20,721 nucleotides of DNA from JBBSOW01 sp038259365 (GCA_038259365.1 JBBSOW010000055.1:1-20721); one strand, 5' to 3'. Shown: positions 1 through 7,259, numbered from the stretch's first letter. The notes: generated by a model not told the origin, from the letters alone. Program-made: numbers and translations.

Positions 1-204
1 CACTCCCGCGCGCGCCGGCCCAGAACTCAGGCCTCGTGGCCCCACGCGGGGGCCGGTCCTGTTGACCCGCTTGCGCGTCGGTGCGGCGCCACCCGACACC
101 CGACTGCGGGCCGCAGCAGCGGAACCAGAGACTCGCTCGGTCGAGGACCGCGCCACGCTCACGTGATCGCTCACGCGGACCGGATCTGCAAGCAAGGTAC
201 TCAT
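1..204 (-). CDS. N-terminal fragment of the gene divergent from lexA (possible SOS cell-division/cell-wall protein)
   Basis: An open frame of 68 codons runs from an ATG at 204 off the left edge with no stop. A strong ribosome binding site (AAGGAG on the minus strand, 211-216) lies 6 nt before the ATG, which fixes the start. The visible protein begins MSTLLADPVRVSDHV and is rich in Ser, Ala, Arg and Gly, with no recognisable domain and no membrane segment yet. In many actinobacteria the gene divergent from lexA encodes a LexA-controlled division suppressor or LysM-type cell-wall protein (Rv2719c of Mycobacterium tuberculosis, DivS of Corynebacterium). Three LexA-box-like sites sit over its promoter, which fits that role. 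The coding call is fairly secure. The function rests on position and operators only, because the part that would carry LysM or a transmembrane helix is outside the window. Confidence 0.7.
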   Translation of the reverse strand, partial: MSTLLADPVRVSDHVSVARSSTERVSGSAAAARSRVSGGAAPTRKRVNRTGPRVGPRGLSSGPARAGV

Positions 205-226
205 GATTGACTCCTTGGAGAAGGCG

Positions 227-242
227 TCGAACGGGTGTTCGA
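227..242. promoter_or_regulatory. LexA operator (SOS box 1, perfect palindrome)
   Basis: TCGAAC-GGGT-GTTCGA matches the actinobacterial LexA consensus in every fixed position. It lies 22 bp upstream of the minus-strand ATG at 204 and would cover the predicted transcription start of that gene. Confidence 0.88.
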
Positions 243-249
243 TGCATCT

Positions 250-278
250 TGTCTACCGCACATGTGTTCGATTGCCAA
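250..278 (-). promoter_or_regulatory. Predicted promoter of the left-edge gene
   Basis: Read on the minus strand, a -35 element TTGGCA (273-278) and a -10 element TAGACA (250-255) are separated by 17 bp. The spacer is almost exactly occupied by SOS box 2. Predicted from consensus only. Confidence 0.5.
256..271. promoter_or_regulatory. LexA-box-like site (SOS box 2, degenerate)
   Basis: CCGCAC-ATGT-GTTCGA keeps one half-site intact and is degenerate in the other (GCAC instead of GAAC). It fills the spacer between the predicted -35 and -10 elements of the minus-strand gene, so bound LexA would exclude RNA polymerase. Confidence 0.55.
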
Positions 279-285
279 GGCCTGG

Positions 286-301
286 CTGAACACGTGTTCG
301 A
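286..301. promoter_or_regulatory. LexA operator (SOS box 3)
   Basis: CTGAAC-ACGT-GTTCGA has the full GAAC-N4-GTTC core with a mismatch only in one outer flank. It lies just upstream of the predicted -35 element of the minus-strand gene. Its centre is 30 bp from the centre of box 2. Confidence 0.75.
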
Positions 302-457
302 TTCGTTACCTAGTCGACCCCGGCTCTACGCGACCGTGGGGCGATGCCAAAGAGTCCATCAGGGGGCTCTGACATTCTTTGCTTCGACGGTGCAGCGATA
401 CCCTCCTGGCACGATCGAACCGTGCTGCCGCCGACCCGGCGACACGCCGAAAGTTTC

Positions 458-473
458 TCGAACAGGTGTTTGA
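458..473. promoter_or_regulatory. LexA operator of lexA (SOS box 4, autoregulation)
   Basis: TCGAAC-AGGT-GTTTGA differs from the ideal palindrome at one base in the right half. It overlaps the first bases of the predicted lexA -35 element and lies 32 bp upstream of the lexA ATG, as expected for negative autoregulation. Confidence 0.82.
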
Positions 474-498
474 TTTTCGGTCTCGGTTCTCCTAACGT
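470..498 (+). promoter_or_regulatory. lexA promoter, predicted leaderless
   Basis: A -35 element TTGATT (470-475), a 17-bp spacer and a -10 element TAACGT (493-498, fits TANNNT) place the transcription start about 7 nt later, at or next to the A of the ATG at 506. There is no good ribosome binding site before that ATG, which agrees with a leaderless mRNA. Confidence 0.6.
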
Positions 499-505
499 TG
501 AGCGC

Positions 506-1318
506 ATGAACCAAATTGGCGATCCCACTCAAGGCAAGCCCAAGCGCGGCAGGCCCAGCAACGCCGACATCGCAGCGCAACTCGGCTTGGCAGCAGGGAA
601 CCCCGGCGGCGCGCCGGTCCATCCGCTGCCCGATGGACCGGCAGACTCCGACGGTCTGACCCCTCGCCAACGCCGCATTCTCGAGGTGATTCGCGATGCG
701 GTGGAGAGCAAGGGGTACCCACCCAGCATCCGCGAGATGGGCACCTCCGTCGGGCTGGCAAGCTCCTCGAGCGTGGCGCATCAGCTCAAGACGCTGGAGG
801 CCAAGGGGTTCCTGCGCCGCGACCCCAACCGGCCGCGCGCGCTTGAGGTGTTGTTGCCCGGGTCGACCCCGGTGCCGGAGCCAGCACAGCCATCGGAGTC
901 CGAGACCCCGTACGACGAGTCCGGCATGAACGACGCCGTCCCCAACGCCGTCGCCGTCCCCATGGTGGGCCGTATTGCCGCGGGCGGGCCAATCCTCGCC
1001 GAGGAACGAGTCGAGGACGTCTTCGCGATGCCTCGACAGTTGGTGGGTGAAGGCACGCTCTTCATGCTCGAGGTGTCCGGAGACTCGATGATCGACGCCG
1101 CCATCTGCGACGGGGACTGGGTGGTCGTACGCCAGCAGCCCACCGCCAACAACGGGGATATCGTGGCCGCCTTGCTAGGCAGCGAGGCCACCGTGAAGAC
1201 GCTCAAGCGGACCGACAATCACGTCTGGCTCATGCCGCACAACGCCACCTACGATCCGATCGACGGCGATGATGCCTCGATCATGGGCAAGGTCGTCGCG
1301 GTCATGCGGCGCATCTAG
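506..1318 (+). CDS. lexA: LexA, SOS-response transcriptional repressor
   Basis: LexA represses DNA-damage genes and cuts itself when it meets RecA filaments on single-stranded DNA. The 270-residue protein has a winged helix-turn-helix DNA-binding domain (about residues 51-116, starting LTPRQRRILE and ending near RRDPNRPRALEV). A proline- and acid-rich linker follows, then the S24 peptidase domain. The self-cleavage site is Ala159-Gly160 in VGRIAAGGP. The catalytic pair is Ser194 (in SGDSM) and Lys231 (in ATVKTLK). The N-terminus carries about 50 extra residues with a basic KRGRPS motif, as in other actinobacterial LexA proteins. The frame is open further upstream to 344, but those codons cross the operator and promoter. 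I therefore chose the ATG at 506, which begins at the predicted transcription start. It is convergent with dinG. Confidence 0.95.
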   Translation: MNQIGDPTQGKPKRGRPSNADIAAQLGLAAGNPGGAPVHPLPDGPADSDGLTPRQRRILEVIRDAVESKGYPPSIREMGTSVGLASSSSVAHQLKTLEAKGFLRRDPNRPRALEVLLPGSTPVPEPAQPSESETPYDESGMNDAVPNAVAVPMVGRIAAGGPILAEERVEDVFAMPRQLVGEGTLFMLEVSGDSMIDAAICDGDWVVVRQQPTANNGDIVAALLGSEATVKTLKRTDNHVWLMPHNATYDPIDGDDASIMGKVVAVMRRI

Positions 1319-1360
1319 TCGGCGCGTCTAGTTAATGGTCCACCGGGAGTAGACCCGCGG

Positions 1361-3376
1361 CTAGCCTTCCTCGCCCTGGGCGTCCAGGCGGCGCAGGGCG
1401 GAGATCGCCACCTCGCGATCGGTGGTCATCCACATCGGCGGCATCCCGGCGCGCAGGTAACTCCCGTAGCGCGCGGTGATGAGCCGCGGATCCAGGATCG
1501 CCACCACTCCCCTATCGCTATGCCGGCGAATGAGTCGACCCGAACCCTGCGCCATGAGGAGGGCGGCGTGCGAGGCCGCGACGCTCATGAATCCGTTTCC
1601 GCCCGCCTCGGCCACCCGGCGCTGCCGGGCCTGCATCAGCGGATCGTCGGGCCGCGGAAACGGAATCTTGTCGATGATCACCAAGCGGCAGGTATCGCCC
1701 GGAACGTCGATGCCCTGCCACAGCGACAGGGTGCCGAACAGGCTCGTGGCGGCGTCCTTGGTGAAGCGTTTGGTCAGCTCGGGGAGCTGGGCGTCGCCCT
1801 GGCACAGGGTCGTCATCTTCGGCAGCTCCCGGCGAACGTGTTCGGCGGCCAGCTTGGCCGAGCGCTGGCTGGCGAACAGTCCCAAGGTGCGGCCGCCCGC
1901 CGCCCAGACCAGCTCCGCGATCTCGGCCAGCGCGTCGGCGGAGATGCCGTCGCGCCCCGGCGGGGACAGTTTGCTCGCCACGTAGGTGATGCCCTGCTGG
2001 CGGTAGTCAAAGGGCGAGCCGACGTCGATGCCTCGCCACAGCTGCTCGTCTTCCTCGGGTTCGGCGCTGACATCCTCGGTGCGTTCGTCCGGGCGCAGGC
2101 CGAGCGATCCGGCGGCACTGAGGAAGTCGCCGCCGATGCGCAGCGTCGCCGAGGTCAACACCGTCGGCGTCTGCGCCAGAATTCGCTCGCGCATCAACCC
2201 GGCCACGGTGAGCGGCGCGACGCGCAGCTCGCGCCCGGAGCGATCGCGCTCCACCACCCACAGCACGTCCTGAGCCGAACCGGCCGCCATCCGCTCGGCG
2301 ATGTCGAAGACTTCTTTGACCGCCGAGGCCGCCTGCCGCTTCTCCGGCGGCGCCTGGGCCGCCTCCTTGGCCAGGGCGCTCACCACGCCACGTGCCACGT
2401 CGCGCAGTTGGGCCAGCGCTTGGCGCAGGCCCTCGTCGTCGACCTCGCCTGCCTCGGCGGCGGCCAGCGCCGAGGTGAGGAGTTCGCCCTGTTTGAGAAA
2501 GCCTTCACCCTGGTCGTCATCCAGCCAGGTCAGCGTCCGTCGCGCCACGCGTTCCACCAACTGGGGGCTCAGCTCGTCCGAGGCGGCCCCGGTGATCCGG
2601 GCCACCACCTCGTGGGCCTCGTCGACGATGAGCGCGGAGTGCTCGGGCAGCGCGGTCCCGCCGTGCATGGCGTCGATGGCCAGCAACGCGTGATTGGTGA
2701 CGACGAGGTCGGCCGAGCGGGCTTTCTCCCGGGAGCGTTCGACGAAGCAGACGTCGCCGTAGGTGCAGCGCTGGGCGCCCAGACACTCGCGCACGGGAAT
2801 GGAGACCTGCGCCCAGGCCTGCGCGCCGTGGCTGGGGGCGTCGTCGCGGTCGGCCAATCCCTTGGCTGCCACCTCGGTCTCGGCCCACTCCCGGAGCGCG
2901 AGTACCTCGGCGCCCACGACGGAGTCGGGTGCGCTGCCGGAATCGCGCAGGGCCTCGACGACTTCGACCCCGCCCAGGAGGGTGTCTTGGTCCTCCACCT
3001 GATCACGGAGCCGCAACATGCACGCGTAGTTGGAGCGGCCCTTCAGCACCGCCGCCTTGGGCCGGCGGCCGGTGACCTGGCGGGTGGCCTCGAGGGCGGT
3101 GGGGATGTCGTGCTTGGCGAGCTGATTCTGCAACGCCAACGTGGCGGTGGCGATGACGATGCGCTCGTCGGGGTTTGCTGCGAGTCGGGCTAAGGCCGGG
3201 GCGAGATAACCCATCGACTTACCGGTGCCGGTCCCCGCCTGGATGAGCAGATGCTGACCGGCCTGCAGAGAATCCTCGATCGCTTGGGCCATCTGCTGTT
3301 GCCCGGGGCGGGCCAGGCCGCCGAGAGTCTGGACGGCCGTTGCCAAGATCGTCGCTTGGGTGGGGTCGGCAGGCAC
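1361..3376 (-). CDS. dinG: DinG/XPD-family ATP-dependent DNA helicase
   Basis: This is a superfamily 2 helicase of the DinG/YoaA/XPD group, which unwinds DNA with 5'-3' polarity and acts on R-loops and damaged forks. The 671-residue protein shows Walker A AGTGTGKS (47-54), the DEAH box (252-255), motif III-like TSATL, motif V LWQGIDVPGD and motif VI QGSGRLIR near the C-terminus. Four cysteines (119, 198, 204, 210) lie between Walker A and DEAH with the spacing of the 4Fe-4S cluster of this family, so an iron-sulfur enzyme is expected. The start is a GTG at 3376 followed by PADPTQ, with a purine-rich stretch about 12 nt upstream. It lies 54 bp downstream of hflX on the same strand and is probably cotranscribed. 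The name comes from family resemblance; a YoaA-like role is equally possible. I see no LexA box in front of it. Confidence 0.9.
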   Translation of the reverse strand: MPADPTQATILATAVQTLGGLARPGQQQMAQAIEDSLQAGQHLLIQAGTGTGKSMGYLAPALARLAANPDERIVIATATLALQNQLAKHDIPTALEATRQVTGRRPKAAVLKGRSNYACMLRLRDQVEDQDTLLGGVEVVEALRDSGSAPDSVVGAEVLALREWAETEVAAKGLADRDDAPSHGAQAWAQVSIPVRECLGAQRCTYGDVCFVERSREKARSADLVVTNHALLAIDAMHGGTALPEHSALIVDEAHEVVARITGAASDELSPQLVERVARRTLTWLDDDQGEGFLKQGELLTSALAAAEAGEVDDEGLRQALAQLRDVARGVVSALAKEAAQAPPEKRQAASAVKEVFDIAERMAAGSAQDVLWVVERDRSGRELRVAPLTVAGLMRERILAQTPTVLTSATLRIGGDFLSAAGSLGLRPDERTEDVSAEPEEDEQLWRGIDVGSPFDYRQQGITYVASKLSPPGRDGISADALAEIAELVWAAGGRTLGLFASQRSAKLAAEHVRRELPKMTTLCQGDAQLPELTKRFTKDAATSLFGTLSLWQGIDVPGDTCRLVIIDKIPFPRPDDPLMQARQRRVAEAGGNGFMSVAASHAALLMAQGSGRLIRRHSDRGVVAILDPRLITARYGSYLRAGMPPMWMTTDREVAISALRRLDAQGEEG

Positions 3377-3430
3377 CGCTGTAGATTACCCCCTCTCCGC
3401 CAGATTTTGCCGCCCGTGCACAGGCCCCGC

Positions 3431-4894
3431 CTAGTTGGCCGGGGAGTCGGCGTAGGACTCCAGCTCCCCGGCCAGCTCGGGGTGGACCAACGCCACCACG
3501 AGCGTGCCGTCTTGGGTGTGTTCGGAGGTGATGAACTCGCCGGTGCGATGGATCTTGTCGACGAGATCTCCGCGATCCCACGGCACGAGCGCCCGGACCT
3601 CGACCTCGGGGCGCGGTAACCGGGACTCCACCACCTGACGCAACTGGCCCATGCCCTCGCCGCTACGCGCCGAGACGAAGACCGCGTCGGGGAATTGCGT
3701 ATGCAACGCCGCCTGGGTTTGCGCGTCGGCCAGATCGATCTTGTTGAGGACCAGCTGTTCGGGCACCGTGCCCGCGTCGATGTCGTTCAGCACCGCGCGG
3801 ACCGCCGAGACCTGACCGCCGGGATCGGGATCGGCCGCGTCGACGACGTGTAGGAGCAGGTCGGCCTCGGCGGATTCCTCCAGCGTCGAGGCGAAGGCCT
3901 CGACCAGATCGTGGGGCAGGTGACGCACGAACCCGACCGTGTCGGTCAGGGTGTAGACGCGGCTGTCACCGGTCTCGGTGCGCCGCGTGGTGGGGTCCAA
4001 GGTGGCGAACAAGGCGTTCTCGACGAGGACCCCGGCCCCGGTCAGCCGGTTGAGCAGGCTGGACTTGCCGGCGTTGGTGTAGCCGACGATGGCTACCGAC
4101 GGGATGCGGTGGCGTGTTCGCTCGGCGCGTTTGGTCACCCGGTCGCCGTCCATGTCGCGCAGCTTGTTCTTCAGCTGCGAGATGCGGCTGTAGACGCGTC
4201 TCCGGTCGGTCTCGAGCTTCGTTTCGCCCGGCCCGCGGCCACCGATGCCCACGCCCCCGGCGGCGCGGCCGCCGACCTGGCGAGACAGGTTGCCGCCCCA
4301 ACCGCGCAGGCGTTGCTTCAGATACTGCAGCTGCGCCAGCTCCACCTGGGCCTTGCCCTCGGCGCTTTTCGCGTGCGCCGCGAAGATGTCCAGGATCAGC
4401 GCCGTGCGGTCGACGACCTTGACCTTGACCTTGTCCTCCAGGTTGCGCAGCTGAGCGGGGGCCAGTTCGCCGTCGCAGATCACGGTGTCGGCCCCGGTAG
4501 CCACCACGACCTCGCGAAGTTCCGCGACCTTGCCGCTGCCGATATAGGTGGCGGGATCGGGCCTGCTGCGACGCTGCACCAGAGCCTCCAGGACCTGAGA
4601 TCCCGCCGTCTCGGCCAACAGCTTGAGTTCGGCGAGGGCGTTGTCGATCTCGGTCTGGGTGCCCGTGGTCCACACGCTGACGAGCACCACCCGCTCCAGG
4701 AGCAGCTTGCGGTATTCGACCTCGGTGATGTCCTGGAGCTCGGTAGACATCCCCGCGACGCGGCGCAGCGAGTGCCGCGCCGCCAAGTCTTCTTGCCCGC
4801 CGTCGTAACCGAGCTCGTCGTCGTAGGACTGCTGGCGGAGCCGGGTGGCCTTCTCGTCGAGCTCAGGCTGGGAATCGTTTAGGTGTGCACTCAT
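3431..4894 (-). CDS. hflX: HflX, ribosome-associated GTPase
   Basis: HflX binds the 50S subunit and splits or rescues stalled ribosomes under stress. The 487-residue protein has the N-terminal HflX domain with the family signature GGRGPGETKLE (218-228) and a preceding helical region rich in KAQVELAQLQYLKQRL. The G domain follows: G1 GYTNAGKSS (271-279), G2 around FATLDPTTR (296-304), G3 DTVG (318-321), G4 NKID (384-387) and G5 SAR (408-410). About 50 N-terminal residues before the conserved region are poorly conserved and acidic, typical of actinobacterial versions. The start ATG at 4894 is preceded by GGGAAAG about 11 nt away; a later start at the Met near residue 49 cannot be excluded. dapF ends 73 bp upstream and dinG starts 54 bp downstream, giving a miaA-dapF-hflX-dinG string. 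Confidence 0.95.
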   Translation of the reverse strand: MSAHLNDSQPELDEKATRLRQQSYDDELGYDGGQEDLAARHSLRRVAGMSTELQDITEVEYRKLLLERVVLVSVWTTGTQTEIDNALAELKLLAETAGSQVLEALVQRRSRPDPATYIGSGKVAELREVVVATGADTVICDGELAPAQLRNLEDKVKVKVVDRTALILDIFAAHAKSAEGKAQVELAQLQYLKQRLRGWGGNLSRQVGGRAAGGVGIGGRGPGETKLETDRRRVYSRISQLKNKLRDMDGDRVTKRAERTRHRIPSVAIVGYTNAGKSSLLNRLTGAGVLVENALFATLDPTTRRTETGDSRVYTLTDTVGFVRHLPHDLVEAFASTLEESAEADLLLHVVDAADPDPGGQVSAVRAVLNDIDAGTVPEQLVLNKIDLADAQTQAALHTQFPDAVFVSARSGEGMGQLRQVVESRLPRPEVEVRALVPWDRGDLVDKIHRTGEFITSEHTQDGTLVVALVHPELAGELESYADSPAN

Positions 4895-4967
4895 GCTGGT
4901 TCAACTTTCCCACGCCGCTCCAACTTTGGCCAGGGATTTATCGCCCCCGCCACCTTCGTTGGCCCGC

Positions 4968-5819
4968 TCAGCCCTCGACCCGGTCTCGGTGCGGCAGGTT
5001 GACATCCCCGCGAGCCACGATGACGGCGGGCCCGGTGAGGTAGGCGGTACCGCCGGTGAACTCGACGGCGACACGTCCCCCGGGGACGTCGACCAGGTAG
5101 CTCACCGCAGCGTCGCCGCGCTCGAACTCCCCGGCCAGGTGTGCCGCGACCGCCGCGGCGGCGACGGTGCCCGTGCCACAGGACTTGGTCTCGCCACTTC
5201 CTCGCTCGAGGACGCGCATGGTGAGGTGCCGCGCCGCGTCGCTGTGCACGAACTCCACGTTGACCCCGTCGGGGAACCTGTCGGCCGGGCTCCATTGCAG
5301 GGGCTGGTCCAGATTGAGCAGCCTCGGGTCGTCGACGTGGACGACCGCGTGGGGATTGCCGACATCGACCGCCAGGGCGGTGTACTCGGTGTCGCCGAGG
5401 CGCAGGGTGACCGGCTCTGGATCGATTGTCACCGGGCCCATCTCGACGCGAAAGCTGTCGGCGCCGATCACCGCCACCTCCCGGACACCAGACCGGGTCG
5501 CGATCTGCACGCTGTTGCCCCAGGCCAATCCCTCCTCGAGCAGATACCGGGCGAAAACCCGGATGCCGTTGCCGCACATCTCGGCGATGGACCCGTCGGC
5601 GTTGCGGTAATCCATGAACCACAGGTCGGGATCGCCGTCCCATTCGGGCAGGCGGGAGGCCTTGATGGCGCGCAGCATTCCGTCGCCGCCCACGCCGATC
5701 CGGCGGTCGCACAGGTACCGCACATCGGCGACATCGGGGTTCAGCATGGCGTGACGATCGGTGATGATGACGAAGTCGTTCATCGTTCCGTGACCCTTGG
5801 CAAACGACCAGCTACGCAC
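4968..5819 (-). CDS. dapF: Diaminopimelate epimerase
   Basis: DapF converts LL- to meso-diaminopimelate, the lysine precursor and, in many actinobacteria, a peptidoglycan crosslinker. It is a cofactor-free two-base racemase. The 283-residue protein has both catalytic cysteines in their motifs: Cys82 in MCGNG and Cys214 in KSCGTG. It also has the N-terminal FAKGHGT-NDF signature and GNPHAV (155-160). The frame is open to 6005, but that extension overlaps miaA and shows no family similarity. The GTG at 5819 has an excellent ribosome binding site (GAGGAGAGG, 5827-5835 on the minus strand, 7 nt away) and places FAKGHGT at residue 6, the normal position. It starts 55 bp after miaA ends. Confidence 0.95.
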   Translation of the reverse strand: MRSWSFAKGHGTMNDFVIITDRHAMLNPDVADVRYLCDRRIGVGGDGMLRAIKASRLPEWDGDPDLWFMDYRNADGSIAEMCGNGIRVFARYLLEEGLAWGNSVQIATRSGVREVAVIGADSFRVEMGPVTIDPEPVTLRLGDTEYTALAVDVGNPHAVVHVDDPRLLNLDQPLQWSPADRFPDGVNVEFVHSDAARHLTMRVLERGSGETKSCGTGTVAAAAVAAHLAGEFERGDAAVSYLVDVPGGRVAVEFTGGTAYLTGPAVIVARGDVNLPHRDRVEG

Positions 5820-5874
5820 CGGGGTTCCTCTCCTCAGGGAGCCTTTGACAGTACAGGGGCCTTGAAGCAGGCGG

Positions 5875-6837
5875 CTACTCGGCGCTCGCGCCCCAGAGCG
5901 CTGGCGCGGGATCGGCCAGGACCCGATCGGCCAGGTGCGGTGCCCCGACGTCGAACCAGCGAATCCTCTGGTCTCGACGCCACCAGCCGAGTTGTCGGCG
6001 GGCAAATCGTCTCGTGCGGTTGACGGCCGACTGTTTGGCCTCGGCCTCGCTGCAGCGGCCCGCGAGGAGATCGAGCACCTGCCGGTAGCCGATGGCGCGG
6101 GAGGCGGTCACCCCGTCGGTCAGCCCCCGTTCACGCAGCCCGGCGACCTCGGCGACAAGTCCTTGTTGCCACATTCGCTCAACGCGCTCGGCGATCCGAG
6201 CGTCCATCCGCGGCCGGTCTATCGCCAAGCCGATCTGACGCACGCCAGCCAGCGCGTAGGTGAACCTCGGCAGCACCGCGGAGTGCGAGCCCGTCAGCTC
6301 GATCACTTCCAGCGCGCGAACGAGGCGACGAGCGTTGCCGGGCGCCATCTCAGCGGCCGCGTCCGGAGCCAGCTCGACCAGGCGCCCATACAGCTCGCCG
6401 ACGCCGAGCTGGGCCAGTTCGGCTTCCAACCGAGCGCGCACCGCCGCGTCGGTGGGGGGAAACTCGAACACGTCCAGGATGGCCCGCACATACATGGCCG
6501 ATCCCCCGACCAGAACAGGAAGCACGCCGCGGCGCTGGCACTGTGCTATCGCCTCGCGAGCCAGCCGCTGGAACTCGGCCACGGTGGCGACGTGCTCGAT
6601 GTCCCATAGATCGATGAGGTGATGGCGCACCCCGCCGCGTTCGGCCGGCGTCGGCTTGGCGGTGCCGATATCCATGCCGCGATAGACCAGCATCGAATCG
6701 GTGTTGACGATCTCGGCGGGCACTCCGGCGGCGATGAGCCGCTGCGCCACCTCGACGGCCAGGGCCGACTTCCCCGAGGCCGTCGGGCCGATGATGCTGA
6801 GCACGCGGGGCGGGTCTGCCTGCGGCGGACAAGTCAC
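5875..6837 (-). CDS. miaA: tRNA dimethylallyltransferase
   Basis: MiaA transfers a dimethylallyl group to N6 of adenosine 37 in tRNAs that read U-starting codons, giving i6A, the substrate of MiaB. From the GTG at 6837 the product has 320 residues, close to the family norm. It shows the P-loop GPTASGKS (17-24), the substrate-binding NTDSMLVYRGMDIGTAKP region (45-62) and the C-terminal RRFARRQLGWWRRD segment. The frame is open a further 65 codons upstream. Those residues are Arg/Pro-rich, unlike the family, and would run back to 7032 across the divergent small gene, so I rejected them. The GTG has no strong ribosome binding site, so the exact start is uncertain by a few codons. dapF follows 55 bp downstream. 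Confidence 0.92.
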   Translation of the reverse strand: MTCPPQADPPRVLSIIGPTASGKSALAVEVAQRLIAAGVPAEIVNTDSMLVYRGMDIGTAKPTPAERGGVRHHLIDLWDIEHVATVAEFQRLAREAIAQCQRRGVLPVLVGGSAMYVRAILDVFEFPPTDAAVRARLEAELAQLGVGELYGRLVELAPDAAAEMAPGNARRLVRALEVIELTGSHSAVLPRFTYALAGVRQIGLAIDRPRMDARIAERVERMWQQGLVAEVAGLRERGLTDGVTASRAIGYRQVLDLLAGRCSEAEAKQSAVNRTRRFARRQLGWWRRDQRIRWFDVGAPHLADRVLADPAPALWGASAE

Positions 6838-6990
6838 CCGGTCCAGTCTGCCGTACGCCCGCCGACCTGGTAAACATGTCGATCGAGGGAGACGACCCTC
6901 CCCCGGCCGGTCAGCGGTATCCACCTCAACGCTGCCGGGCGGGTCATAGGCGGGCCGCCGCGCCCGCCGCCTCGCACGGAAGGAACGACG

Positions 6991-7185
6991 ATGGGAATTT
7001 TCGACAAGGCCAAGGACATGGCATCCGAGCACCCGGACCAGGTCGACCAGGGCATCGACAAGGCCGGCGACGCGGTCGACAACAAGACCGGCGGTAAGTA
7101 CGCCGACAAGGTCGACAAGGGCCAGGAGGCCGCGGATGAGCGTCTCACCGGAGACCAGGCCAACCCCGAGGGCAATCCAGCCTGA
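6991..7185 (+). CDS. MT0933/Rv0909-like antitoxin-family small protein
   Basis: A 64-residue, very hydrophilic protein starting MGIFDKAKDMASEHPDQVDQ, rich in Asp, Lys, Gly and Glu, with almost no hydrophobic residues beyond the first few. The MGxFDKAKD start, the repeated DQGIDKAGDAVD and KYADKVDKGQ stretches and the ending near GNP match the MT0933-like antitoxin family (Rv0909 of M. tuberculosis). The start is certain: GGAAGGA (6978-6984) lies 6 nt before the ATG. It is divergent from miaA and convergent with miaB, as a single gene with its own hairpin at the end. No toxin-sized neighbour is on its strand, so a toxin-antitoxin role is not supported here. Many homologues are solitary and some may be stress proteins. 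Family call fairly sure, function unknown. Confidence 0.85.
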   Translation: MGIFDKAKDMASEHPDQVDQGIDKAGDAVDNKTGGKYADKVDKGQEAADERLTGDQANPEGNPA

Positions 7186-7202
7186 TCGGCGTCGGGCAAT
7201 CG

Positions 7203-7234
7203 AGGGCCGCTCACCGTTTTCGGAGGGCGGCCCT
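7203..7234. terminator. Hairpin between convergent genes, likely terminator
   Basis: An 8-bp perfect stem (AGGGCCGC at 7203-7210, GCGGCCCT at 7227-7234) encloses an inner CCG-TTTT-CGG hairpin. It lies 17 bp after the small gene and 25 bp after the miaB stop in the other direction, so it could serve both. There is no clear U-tract on either side. Confidence 0.6.
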
Positions 7235-7259
7235 GTTGCCTTGGCCTACTCGCCAGGCC

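Larger units (their letters stand above)
205..505. other. Divergent control region between the left-edge gene and lexA
   Basis: This 301-base stretch has no convincing gene. Its left third (211-301) holds the ribosome binding site, promoter and three LexA-box-like palindromes of the minus-strand gene. Its right end (458-498) holds the lexA operator and promoter. I see nothing definite in 302-457. Short open frames across it overlap the operators and lack ribosome binding sites. Confidence 0.75.

Noticed and set aside
344..505. 54-codon N-terminal extension of lexA
   Set aside because: It runs through the LexA operator and the predicted promoter and has no ribosome binding site.
1834..1843. 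GAAC-GT-GTTC resembling a LexA box
   Set aside because: The half-sites are separated by 2 bp, not 4, and it lies inside dinG, far from any start.
1520..3193. 557-codon plus-strand frame opposite dinG
   Set aside because: Lies fully inside the helicase gene, has no ribosome binding site and reads as Gly/Arg/Leu-rich shadow sequence.
5820..6005. 62-codon N-terminal extension of dapF
   Set aside because: It overlaps the end of miaA and lacks family similarity, while the GTG at 5819 has an ideal ribosome binding site and the normal N-terminus.
6885..6900. GAGGG/CCCTC inverted repeat in the miaA-small gene divergent gap
   Set aside because: Only five pairs, no U-tract, and no gene ends here; likely chance in GC-rich DNA.
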